A stretch of 64,000 nucleotides of DNA, from NCBI GenBank assembly GCA_022701365.1, contig JAKUHH010000041.1, positions 1 to 64,000 on the forward strand. Reading direction: 5' to 3'. The notes beneath the pieces are model-generated. The model was given only the letters and a program-made list of their open reading frames with translations, had not been told where the DNA came from and did not search any database. Source of the DNA: Mycocentrospora acerina. Taxonomy: Eukaryota > Ascomycota > Dothideomycetes > Pleosporales. Numbering within the stretch: position 1 is the first letter of the stretch; the number at the start of each line of letters is the position of its first letter. Made by a program: the position numbers and the translations under genes. Shown here piece by piece: positions 36,019 through 45,932 of the stretch.

Positions 36019-36580
36019 ATGTTTCTTACAAGGGCCGTCTTCGCCGGAAAGCGGTGCATGTCAACCATGTCTCAATCCATGACGCCAATGGAAGATGCTC
36101 TGCGCACAAAGGCAAGCAGGCTCACTCTTTGCTTTGCTGGGATGCACCAAAAACTAACTTCTTCCTGCAAAAGATTACAGAAGCGTTGAAGCCTGCTGCT
36201 CTGGAAATACACAACGACTCGCACAAACACGCACACCACAAGGCCATGCAAGGCCAAACCAGCAGAGAAGTACACAGCCCGCTCTGTATTCCACCTGAGG
36301 AACAAAGCAAAACAAAACAAAACTAACCAAATGTAGACACACTTCCGGTAATAATATCTAACAACACCCATGACATCTTTCTACAACACTTCTAAACCGA
36401 ATCAACGGCGCTAACCCTCGCAGTGTTCTTGTCATATCAGACGCCTTCAAGGGCAAGATGCAGGTCGCACGTCACCGCATCATCAACTCGCTCATGAAGG
36501 ACGAAATGGCCCAGGAAGGCGGCATCCACGCTCTGCAACTCACTACTCGCACTCCAGAGGAAGAGGAAAACCGAAAATAG
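36019..36580 (+). CDS. Mitochondrial BolA-like protein
   Basis: Four exons: 36019-36111, 36174-36269, 36337-36347 and 36424-36580; the product is 118 residues. Intron 1 uses a GC donor (AAG/GCAAGC) with a good CTAAC branch and AAAG acceptor; introns 2 and 3 are GT-AG with CTAAC branches. Exon 3 is only 11 nt and encodes the conserved THF of SRETHFRV; without it the frame is lost. The BolA fold is complete: ITEALKPAALEIHNDSHKH, HHKAMQGQTSRETHF, VLVISDAFKGKMQVARHRIIN and GGIHALQLTTRTPEE. The first 18 residues (MFLTRAVFAGKRCMSTMS) look like a mitochondrial presequence. BolA proteins pair with monothiol glutaredoxins and help deliver Fe-S clusters. Its 3' end converges on the AAA ATPase gene 140 bp away. 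Confidence 0.9.
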
Positions 36581-36720
36581 ATTCATCATCATACCAAATA
36601 CGTAGCCATGTCAAATTCCACATAATCATCATCTGCAGTACATACGAGACACTTCAAGTTTACCCGTCCGTCCCTCAACATCTCGGGTGCCCACAAGTCT
36701 CTCTTCCAAAAACCACTATC

Positions 36721-38283
36721 CTACAAGTGGTCTGCACCCCACATGCGCTCACTAGTCGGTCCACGCATGAACATCTCACGCCTGCTGTGCGACAACGCAT
36801 CAAGTTCGTCTCTGAATGCTAACCTACTGCCTTCAGTTGCCGACCTGTGCGCTAGCTGGAACGGCATCGCTGGAGCAGCAGTAGCAGCAGTAGCCTTGGT
36901 CGTCGTTTGCTCCGCCAAGTCGCCCTCGTCCTTGGCTTCCTCCCTCAAGATCTTGACTTGTTTTTGCATCTCCTTCCATAGCTCCAAGCCATCTATATCC
37001 GACTCAAGCTTCTCCGTTGCAATCTCGTCTTTTCCGCCACGCGCAGCAATGGCAAGCAGAGACGCTATAAATGCTTCTTGCATGTATGCGAACGAAAACT
37101 TGTCCGTAATTTCTGCAATCTTCAAGCAGAGCTTGTCAGGGAAACTGAGATCCTTGTTGTCTTTCAGTTTGCCCTGCCAGAACCTCGCATACTGAGTACG
37201 TTCATCAAAGTTAGGGTCAGGAAAGTAAAACTTTCGGTCAAAACGACTAGGCCTCTTGGCAATACCCGGGTCGAGCCTGTCGAGATGGTTCGTCGAGGCG
37301 ATCATGAGGATGCCATCGTTCGACTGCAGACCATCAACCGCATTGAGAAAGTAGGAGCGTACCCCACCACCGATGAGTGAGTCTATGTCTTCAAATACCA
37401 GGAGACAAGGCGCTTGTTCCCGAGCCTTTTCAAATATCAGACTGATGGCGAACTCTGGACCACCATATGAAGAAAGCGAGCGCACATAGAGCGTCGGCAC
37501 GGTGAGTCGCGAGTCACCCTCTCCGGAGCCACGATCATAGAGGCTGTGCATCATAGCCTTTATGCTGATTGTTTTACCATTGCCAGGAGGCCCGTGGTAG
37601 ATGACACCTCTCTTCCAGGGTACCTTCAAATTCTGGTATGTCTCTTGGCTGTTGAAGAAGTTCTCAGCATCCGTAACGAGGGCCTTCTTCATCCCTTCGT
37701 CGAGGATAACATTCTCCCAACTGCTCTTGTGTACAGACTCCCACAGCTCACGACTCTTCTGCCAGTAGCCCTGATCAAATACCCACACCTCGTCGTGTAG
37801 GTCTTGAATCCAGAGCGTAGCACTCTTGATCAGCTCATCCACCTTGTGTACTGAACTACCCAGAATGAAATGGTTCATTTCAGACGGATAAGGCCCATCG
37901 CCATCTCTGCCTTCTGCAACATAGACTATAAAGTCTTCGTCGTTCCACTTGTATGCAAACCTGCCAAATACGACGCGCTCAAGCATAAATCCCGACCCGC
38001 CATTGAGCCTTTTGGCTGGAGGAATATAGGCACGCAAGCTCACGGGAGAACTGTAGACGGGGTCTCGCACAGCATCTTGGATCGGCGTGGCAGTTGCGAA
38101 GCCGGCAGAGGCATATGCGATGAGGTTAATCGTGTATCGGGGTACAGCAACAAGTTCGAGGTTGGGGTACTGTTTACGGATGGCCTCTACAAGCACAATG
38201 TCCGTGTTGATGCGTTGGGCAGACGAATGATGGAAGTACTCTCGGCTGACCGAGTCCTCGCGCGAGAAGCTGGAACCTGTCAT
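36721..38283 (-). CDS. AAA ATPase, BCS1-like fungal family
   Basis: A single-exon gene of 520 residues. Walker A is GPPGNGKT (231-238), Walker B LLVFED (294-299), sensor 1 IASTNHLD (328-335), and a probable arginine finger lies in RPSRFDRKF (344-352). The N-terminal 200 residues are not the typical BCS1 domain and have no obvious membrane segment or presequence. The C-terminal tail is Ala/Thr-rich and charged. The family holds many uncharacterised fungal ATPases grouped with BCS1 by their ATPase core. It probably remodels a protein or complex; substrate and location cannot be inferred. The start is the first ATG of the open frame. Confidence 0.88.
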   Translation of the reverse strand: MTGSSFSREDSVSREYFHHSSAQRINTDIVLVEAIRKQYPNLELVAVPRYTINLIAYASAGFATATPIQDAVRDPVYSSPVSLRAYIPPAKRLNGGSGFMLERVVFGRFAYKWNDEDFIVYVAEGRDGDGPYPSEMNHFILGSSVHKVDELIKSATLWIQDLHDEVWVFDQGYWQKSRELWESVHKSSWENVILDEGMKKALVTDAENFFNSQETYQNLKVPWKRGVIYHGPPGNGKTISIKAMMHSLYDRGSGEGDSRLTVPTLYVRSLSSYGGPEFAISLIFEKAREQAPCLLVFEDIDSLIGGGVRSYFLNAVDGLQSNDGILMIASTNHLDRLDPGIAKRPSRFDRKFYFPDPNFDERTQYARFWQGKLKDNKDLSFPDKLCLKIAEITDKFSFAYMQEAFIASLLAIAARGGKDEIATEKLESDIDGLELWKEMQKQVKILREEAKDEGDLAEQTTTKATAATAAPAMPFQLAHRSATEGSRLAFRDELDALSHSRREMFMRGPTSERMWGADHL

Positions 38284-40048
38284 GTTTACCGTCTGTCAGA
38301 CAAAGATGGGCGGTAAATGTAAGCGTTGGGGGTTGTGAGGGTAGAATAAACACGTCAGTTGTAAGCTCGCGACTGCCTGGAGCACTGCCTCGAAGGATGG
38401 AGCTCTGAGCTGCTGCGTCCTAGCTTCCCCGCCTCTGCTACTTGATTGGTCCTAGCGTGGTCCGCCTTGTTTCGCATACCAGCAGGTGGCTGGAAACAAC
38501 TCTGCTGCCAGCATACTCGATAATTTTCAATCTCGTCTTGATGTCTTCGTTCTTGCATATCATCTGCTGCAGGGGTAAAGAGGAAGTTCCTGTACGCGAA
38601 CCCCAAAGGCGGAGAAGGCCCGTATCCGGCATGACAAAACGCACAGTCATGCCTACCGTTCGTCCATCTCCGGGATTTCAAAGCGGGCTGTAGATTGCTA
38701 ATATCAGTGACTGGATAAATCGAAATGCAGACGAGCTAATTAACCGGTCCTAAGTAGTCTTCTCTTCGAGCACCAGGATGGGCAATATTGAGTTGTCGTA
38801 CCCCCAAAGGGCAGTACGAGATCGAAAGCTATCGGAAAAAACTGGAGACCCTTACAAATCCCCAATGTGACTCCACAGTTCGGCAAAGCAAACCTGGGGA
38901 AGGGCAGTGGTATCCATCTGACCGGAGAGGCAAAGAACGCGAAAACGACTGATGGTGCTCCCGGTGCTCCGAGCAAAGAACCACTTTTTCTACTGGCTCA
39001 GAAGGGTTATTAGATACGCACAGCTGCGACTAGGTACAACGAGTATCCGAGGTTCGATATTTCAGCATATAAGTGTTGCTCAAAGATTTGCAACGCGATA
39101 GATGGCTCGGACGGAGTTTAGAAGAAGAGGTTTCGTCATGTCTCCAAAAAGACGATGGTGGCTGAAGCCGAGACTCTTGTGCAAAGCTTAGCTGTCCACA
39201 AGTCTTAAACCCTGCACTAACGATGCATGGCAGCGTCACCCTGCAACCTCGAAACACGCAAATGCGACTTCCACCAGTTCAGATTGATATTTCGCTATGC
39301 ATTGAGGAGTGACAGACCCTCTATTTCGTACTCCAACTCAGGTTTAAAGTAGCAAGGGACGTGTCGCCAAAGAGAGTAAGACGCCCGCTGCTTATTTCTG
39401 ACGAGGATTGTGAGATCCACCTCGCGCCCGACTACTCCGAGCAAATCTGAAATTGTGGACTGACATCCGGTCTGTAACCGGGGCGCATGTTTTCACCTCC
39501 GTCAAATCCCACCAAGCCGCCTGCGTCGTGCAACCTCATAGCGGCAGCAATAATCCCGCTTGCACTCCGCGGTAGCTTGAGAGGCTGCTCAACCGATTAT
39601 TCGCCCGTGATCTCATCAATAGTGACGTAGCTTCAAGTCTCTGTTTTGAACGGCCACACCTTCTCGAAGAACAAGCGAGCAAATTGGCTTCAATCAGAGT
39701 TACTTAGCCTTCTTTTAGTGTCGATCCTGTAGTTGATGATTGCCGGTTGTCCGATGACATTTGATATTCCCTGCATTTACCGGGTCTGGACAGTCGAATA
39801 TGGGGTAATGACTTGAGTGGACGGCTTCCGGATTCCCCAGGAGGTGACCCATAATTATCTCCGTATTATTATGGATCCCATGGCCTATGTCGCTTTACCA
39901 AAGCTTTTGCTGGAAAAATATTTGAATCGCGATTCCCCAGGATCTGTTGCGTTTCTCCCGACAGACTCTTCCCTACTCGTCCAACCTAGGTTTTGTTGAA
40001 CCAGAAGCGTTTCATACCACAACACTACAGACAGATACACGCATCACA
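38284..40048. other. Intergenic, no gene recognised
   Basis: 1.8 kb between divergent start codons of the AAA ATPase (-) and the acetate transporter (+). Only short overlapping frames of up to about 108 codons without domains. It presumably holds both promoters; no clear element was identified. Confidence 0.6.
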
Positions 40049-41147
40049 ATGGCAACAGCTCAAGAACAACCCTACGTCCCAGTATGTCTCATCTACGAGC
40101 AATCGAGTTCCGTCCTACTCGCACATGACCTTGTCAACTAACAACGTGCAGCACGTCGGTGTCGGCGGTCCTGGCATAGAGAAGGATCATCATACTCAAA
40201 ATGGTGCCAATGGAACAAGTGCCCATGACTACGCTGGGCATAACACGGCAACAAAGCAGCGATCACCTTATGATTATGGAGGCAACCCACTCGCTCACAT
40301 TGCAACAAACGATCCGGATCTCCGCCTTCGGCCATTTGGTGGTGATTTCCAACCTGGTCTTTACAAGCAGAACCGAAAATTCGCCAATCCTGCGCCTCTC
40401 GGCCTATCTGCTTTTGCATTGACAACATTTGTTCTCTCGTTGATCAACGTCAATACAAGAAACATACCTAGCCCAAGTATTGTCATCGCCCTTGCTTATG
40501 GTTACGGAGGTCTAGTCCAGCTTCTCGCTGGCATGTGGTAAGTTCAAATTGTCTTGCAGATTTGATCAGCGTTGACATTGTACCAAAGGGAAATGGCAGT
40601 AGGAAACACATTTGGTGCTACAGCCCTCTCATCTTACGGTGGATTCTGGCTCTCCTTGGCCATCGTCCTTACTCCCGGTGGCTTCCAGATCGAATCCGGG
40701 CTTCTCGCCATCAACGGAGCTGCTTTCCACAACTCTTTCGGCTTGTACCTCATGGGCTGGTTCATTTTCACATTCATCTTATTGCTTTGCACGCTACGAT
40801 CGACGGTTGCATTCTTTTCTCTCTTTTTCACATTGACGCTCGCCTTCTTGATGCTTGGTATTGGACATCTGCAAAACGATGGTGTTCATCCTCAGGGTGA
40901 CTGCATTGTTGCTGGTGGTGCTTTTGGTCTCATGGCTGCCTTCCTCGCCTGGTACAATGCTTTGGCTGGTATTGCCGACAGCTCCAACAGGTCAGTCATC
41001 CATCCTAATCTCTAACCATTACATGCGCTGACTTTGACCAGCTTCTTTGTCATTCCCGTTGCCCATTTCCCCTGGAGCGACAAGGGTCGTGAAAGTCGTC
41101 AGAAGGTCGACAACTCGGCTCATCGCGACGCCGCCCATGTTGCGTAA
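40049..41147 (+). CDS. GPR1/FUN34/YaaH family acetate transporter
   Basis: Four exons: 40049-40081, 40152-40537, 40589-40990 and 41042-41147. The introns are 70, 51, 51 bp, all GT-AG. The product is 308 residues. The first coding exon has only 11 codons. The family signature NPAPLGL opens the first of six hydrophobic segments, and EMAVGNTFGATALSSYGGFW follows in the third-segment region. The long polar N-terminus (about 90 residues) and short C-terminal tail match fungal Ady2/AcpA proteins. These move acetate, and in some cases ammonium-linked or other monocarboxylates, at the plasma membrane. Regulation by carbon source is known for the family but no motif for it was recognised here. Confidence 0.94.
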
Positions 41148-41951
41148 GAGCAACATGTTTATTTCCGTCCCGTTGATCGGTGAATGTCGGCTTTCCCAAC
41201 GACGTAATACTCCTTGCTGATCGGATCGACTCCGACGCTAAGGGATGGAATTTCGAACTTGAACGAATGCACGAATCATAGTTGTATACCACGTTGATGA
41301 TGCATATGTTACGCCATTTTTAATAATTAATTTTCTACCTCTTCGTATCGATCAGATGTTGAGTCAGTCGTGAATAATGCATGTCAGCACAAACCATCAC
41401 ACCACTGATGCTGATCCATATTTTGGTTCCTCACTCCACAACACTCACACCATTTGCAGCTCACAAACATATTCGCGTGATGCCACAACTCTCTGCCAGC
41501 CACCTAATGTTTCTAATGCCAAACGCCCGCATAACCCTCTTGCATCGAGCATTGACTGCAACGGTGCAATCGAAGATGCATGCTGCATGATGCAATGCAG
41601 GGTCGCACATCCTCCTCCTCTTCCTCCTCCTCCCACTGACGTGGGCCATGGCTATACCCCACACGCCCGGGGGCGCAATTAAGCTTTTCCCCAGGATATC
41701 GGCGGTCCCGAGCAAGGAGGGGCGCTGTGGATAACATCTGTTTTGTGGATTGGGGACGTATGACGTGCCCGTGGCCATAGTCCTGGTGTAGTGCGGTACC
41801 GAGAGCGAGGCTGATGTGGGTCTCGTTTATTCTTGTCTTGTCTCGTCTGACATGATCTGATCTGATCTAAACGCTACTAGGTAGGGGGGTTCGAATAGAT
41901 CTAAATCCGTGGGACGGAATACGTCAGTGATTTGTTTGTTGATATTGGATT

Positions 41952-42018
<67 letters not shown>

Positions 42019-42733
42019 CTAGAACGTTTGTCATTGCTTTTTCTTCTTTCGTGTGGTGGAGGAGGGGAATACTGACTTATTCCCATGTATCTTTGTTTTG
42101 GCTTTTTTTTGTGGTCAGGGTACATTGGATTGCTTGATCCTCGTTGGATGCTCGATCTTTCTTTCCATCTAAGTGAGTGTTTGCATGTAAACTTGTGAGC
42201 AAGGGACATAGAGCTGCTTAGTGACAAACTCCCATGATCTTGTAGTGCGCGTGTTTTCAAAGGCTCGTTGTGCATGTTTGAGTGAGCGTAGAGGCGACTC
42301 GTTGTTGCCAGGTGAAGCATCCAATTGGGTCGAGAAGGCTTGACTAGAGCAGAGGCACTTTGATCTAATTGCATTTACTTAGGACATACAGTTTGTATAT
42401 ATCGTTATACATTTAGTTGCTTTGCATTCCCCTTGTATCTTATTTCTCATTCTCTTGGAAGGAATGTTTAATTTCCACGTCTGATCAAGTGAAAGAGCTA
42501 TTCCCATCTACTTACACGTACAAACTATGGAGATTAGCAACGTCGTGTGACAAGGGAAGCCGTGAAGTGATGCCAAGCTTTGCGATGCTCCAGATTGAGT
42601 ACAGACATTGCACACATAGTCACTGTGATCACTTGCAAGGCATGTATATCGTAGCTGCGTAATATTTGACCGTATCGTCGGTTATCGTCTCATCTATATG
42701 CTCATCATCATTGAGAACCAACGCGAAACTGCG
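41148..42733. other. Convergent 3' spacer with a GT microsatellite, no gene recognised
   Basis: 1.6 kb between two 3' ends. It contains a long (GT)n run and short overlapping frames only. TGATC repeats occur at 41853-41868. Confidence 0.65.
41953..42017. repeat. (GT)n microsatellite, about 32 units
   Basis: An uninterrupted GT dinucleotide run of about 65 bases; its translations (Cys-Val or His-Thr repeats) are not genes. Confidence 0.95.
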
Positions 42734-43847
42734 TCATAGCACTGCAAAGGCACTGCAATACGACACACTGCTGTCCTGAACATTCTCCACCAAGCTACTC
42801 CTCTCATACCTTAAAAACTTGAACTTACCCTTCCCATCGGCAAGTCCCTCGGCGTTCTCCACAGCAGCCATAAAGACGCCGATGGGGTGTCTGCCGCAAA
42901 CTGTGTTTCCAGTCTCGCGCAGCTGGTCAAGAAATTCCCTGTGCGATCCGCTCTCGACAGCGTCCATGCTTTCTTGATCTACTGCTGCAATGCTCTCATG
43001 AATTGGATAGTCGCCTGGAACGCGGGAGCTGGAGCGTAGACTTTTTGCAGGAGAACTGTCCGCAGGTTGATAGTACGTGTAGCGGAAGCGAGATCCCCAG
43101 TGGCAGAAGTCAGAGGAGATGACGAAGAGATTGGACGGGTCGGAAAGATAAGGTGCAAGCAGGGAGCCATAACGAGACTCAGTATTTGCATCAGTGTTGC
43201 CTACCATGATAGGTACCAGGGGTACAGATGCAGTGTCGTTCTGGAAAGCGGTGTTGTTCAGTAATAGCATCTTATAGATGTATGGTAAGTGCATCTCCAA
43301 ACTATGTTCATCTTCATCAACACTTCTAGACATTATCTCCAGACTCCATTGCTCTTGAATGTGCTTCACAAACTCGGTGTCGACAATTAGATCTCCAAGT
43401 GGTGTGCCATACTTCTTGCAGGCGGTCGTGGCCGCACCAGTGAGATAGTGGTGGTGTGAGGGCCCCAGAAGGAAGACGCGTTTCCTAGTATGGAGTGAGA
43501 AGAAGATGCATGACTAGTTGAAGAGAGAGAGATTCGTACGCGCTTGCCCAATCAGCACTCTTATAGGCCCATGCAGCAGCAGGCCCGGAGTATGAGTAAC
43601 CAGCATGCCTGCGTGTCCATGAGCCACGAGCACTTTACACGACCATGATTTACGGTGGAGCCTACGGTGCAATGATAGCTCGAGCACTTGGCGAGGGGAT
43701 CAAGACTTGGCCTTGCTGTGAAGATGCTGAGCCGATGGGGGTTGTAGAGCTGGGAACTGCTGCCAGCCAGCCATCGAGCTGCTGTGACAAGAGTTGTCCG
43801 TTGTCCGTGTACCAGGAACCGGCATGGGTGGGTCTCCGCGTGACCAT
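42734..43847 (-). CDS. MEMO1 family protein
   Basis: Three exons: 43666-43847, 43540-43608 and 42734-43484. The introns are 57 and 55 bp, both GT-AG. The product is 333 residues. Joins read AIIAP/HAGYSYSG and DWASA/KRVFLLGPSHHHY. All landmarks of the family are present: THAGSWY, IIAPHAGY, GPSHHHY, DEDEHSLEMHLPY, SSDFCHWGSRFRY and CGRHPIGV, including the His, His and Cys that bind metal in MEMO proteins. The fold resembles extradiol dioxygenases; yeast Mho1 and animal MEMO1 are linked to iron/redox signalling and motility, but no reaction is assured. It has a somewhat longer middle part than the human protein. Start: first ATG of the conserved frame; upstream in-frame sequence lacks another ATG. 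Confidence 0.93.
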
Positions 43848-44199
43848 GTCGAGGATAGAGCTTAAAGTCAGAGTCAAAGCTTTGTGAGTTGTCTTACTTT
43901 CTACGTAGTTACTCTTGCAGGTTGTGGTGGAGGACGTCGCGGGGTAGCTATTGTGGGGTAGTCGCGACCGTGTTTGAGCTAGTCCGCAAACGCGTTGGAT
44001 GTCGAGTTCAGCCCTGGCGGTAATGGCATCACCACTTTATGGTCCATTTATGCCCATCTCGCGACTCCAAGAGCCCTTGACATTAGTTCTCTAAAATCAC
44101 AAGAGCACATTGATTTCTTGTATACGACACTTGTTACCCACGTCCACGGCGCCTCTCACTTTCTGTCTTGAATCGTTCTTTTACGCAATATCGACAACC
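43848..44199. promoter_or_regulatory. Divergent promoter region, MEMO1 / Cys-rich protein
   Basis: 352 bp between opposite start codons; no specific element recognised. Confidence 0.4.
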
Positions 44200-44894
44200 A
44201 TGACAATCAAGCGCAAGCGATCCGACGACGCGTCTCCCCTCTCAATCTCTAGTTTCGGTACTAAATTAATGTCTGAGACTCAATCGCCCACACCGCTTCC
44301 ACATGCCTTCAGCGGGCATGGCTGGGATTTCGCAAGCGTAGGTCGCGTCAAGAGCAACGACTGGGGTAACCGGACACGCAAGCGTTCTCGCGACAACCGA
44401 CCCGATGAGCGCATCATTCATGGTATGAATCATTACAGATATAAATGGAAGAGAGATACTAACAGCAGATAGAAAACACCCTCGACAAGCTCTTTGCCGC
44501 ACAGCGCAGTCAGCCACACGCCGTACCTGCACCCTCTGAGGCTCTTCCTGTACTGCAGCCCACTATAGTTGTTTCGAAACCGCAAACCTCGACATTACAT
44601 TCTTTTTGGAAGCAACTACCTGCACCACCGGTTCAGCCACCGATATTTGCCTCTCAACCACGGCACTATCCAGTGTCAACACAACTGCCACGCTGCGACG
44701 ACTGTGACGTGGTATTACAGAGTGAGGGTGATAGTATGGATGTTGACATGGATATGGAAAACGCTACAGAACATAACCCATTTGCTTGCAGCGATTGTGG
44801 GAAGAATGTTTGTGGAACTTGTGCGGTAGTGTCGAGTACGCGGCATTGCTTACAGTGTGCGACGACTGGGAGAAACTCGAGGCGGTGGTGGTAG
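44200..44894 (+). CDS. Small cysteine-rich (zinc-binding) protein of unknown function
   Basis: Exons 44200-44422 and 44473-44894 flank a 50-bp GT-AG intron (44423-44472, branch CTAAC); the product is 214 residues. Only the ATAG acceptor keeps frame (IIH/ENTLDKLFAAQ). The N-terminus is basic (KRKRS) and includes GHGWDFASVGRVKSNDWG. The middle is Pro/Gln-rich. The C-terminal 65 residues hold four CxxC pairs (CDDC, CSDC, CGTC, CLQC) spaced 27, 4 and 9-10 residues, enough for two zinc ions. I recognise no named family. The KRKR and RTRKRSRD clusters suggest a nuclear location (inference). The very end is RNSRRWW. Confidence 0.75.
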
Positions 44895-45434
44895 AGTAAT
44901 ATCGCACATATTGGCAGCGTTTTGGTTAGTTGTTCGGATCTCTTCGAAAGAGCATTTGTAGGGGGTTCCTTTGCATTAGCAGGGTGAGAATTGGCTAGCA
45001 TAGCATTCGTTTATACCTATATTTTTTGGAAGCGTGCGATATACATATAATACATTTCTTCTGTACAGTATATGGCATTTCCTATCAAAGTAGAAGTTCC
45101 CGGCTTATAAAATACGCTCAACGAGCGTTTGTCTTGTTCATCGGAGCAAGCCTCACGTACTTCATGACATGAATAAGTACAATCTAATCGATATCCCCAG
45201 TAAATCGCGTGATTGCGTTCCTCGTACGATTATAACTTTAAACAGTTTCTACTTAGACTTGAAGGTAGTCGATTTGTGTTGACTGGTTTGAAGTTCTAGT
45301 CCATAAGCCAAAAATATTGGTGTGTATACAGTTTAGAAGAGCATTAAAACTTCGACTGGTCTCCCTTCTATGTGTCAAAATATCATCCATCATTACAGGA
45401 TCTTTTTCTTACAAAAAGAATAAGTAGCAAAAAT
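44895..45434. other. Intergenic, no gene seen
   Basis: A 540-bp A+T-rich spacer between the Cys-rich gene and tRNA-Gln. T-runs just beyond the tRNA 3' end (minus strand) are weak; a stretch of T on that strand near 45414-45420 could terminate RNA polymerase III. Confidence 0.6.
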
Positions 45435-45523
45435 AGGTCGTGCCCGGGCTCGAACCGGGGTTACCAGAAGTTTCAAACGATGCAGGTCAAAATCTGGAGT
45501 GATAACCACTACACTACACAACC
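45435..45523 (-). tRNA. tRNA-Gln (anticodon TTG), intron-containing
   Basis: The minus strand folds as a full cloverleaf: acceptor GGTTGTG/CACGACC (one G-U), D-arm GTGTAGTGGTTATCAC (A box), anticodon stem CCAGA/TCTGG, T-arm CCCGG-TTCGAGC-CCGGG (B box), discriminator T. The loop is TT-TTG-A, followed one base after the anticodon by a 17-nt intron (45470-45486). It decodes CAA. It lies between the Cys-rich gene and the Srs2 gene. Confidence 0.93.
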
Positions 45524-45932
45524 AGATATCTAGTCGAATATGTCGAGTTGGACAAAAACACTTAATATATACCGGCAATTTTGGAAACGATTTTCCACAC
45601 ATGTCCTGAACTTTTAGGACATTTCCATACAAGTGATGTCATGATTGACCCTTCAAGGATTGATATTGGATTTCAACCTAATCAGATGAAACGAAAACCA
45701 TGACACAAAGATGTGTCATGTAGTAGTGTGTAAGAAAACGTTGAGAAATATTCGAGGTGGGCTCTCTGTAATTTACCTGTTGTATGTCATACTTACTTTG
45801 GCAGAGTGGATGTGTTGACTGTCTTATCTTATCAGCACGTGAGGCGCGTACTGTGCGCGTTCCGCATACCTCACCTCCGCACGCGACATCTCTGGATTTC
45901 AACATGGGACGTGGTTCGTCTCCTCAGCCGTC
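45524..45932. promoter_or_regulatory. Upstream region of tRNA-Gln and of the Srs2 gene
   Basis: 409 bp between the tRNA 5' end (minus) and the helicase ATG (plus). No gene; no specific motif recognised. Confidence 0.4.

Noticed and set aside
41884..41900. GGTTCGAAT, a tRNA B-box-like sequence
   Set aside because: No matching acceptor, D-arm or anticodon stem could be folded on either strand.
41953..42017. Possible Cys-Val or His-Thr repeat protein
   Set aside because: It is simply the translation of a GT dinucleotide run.
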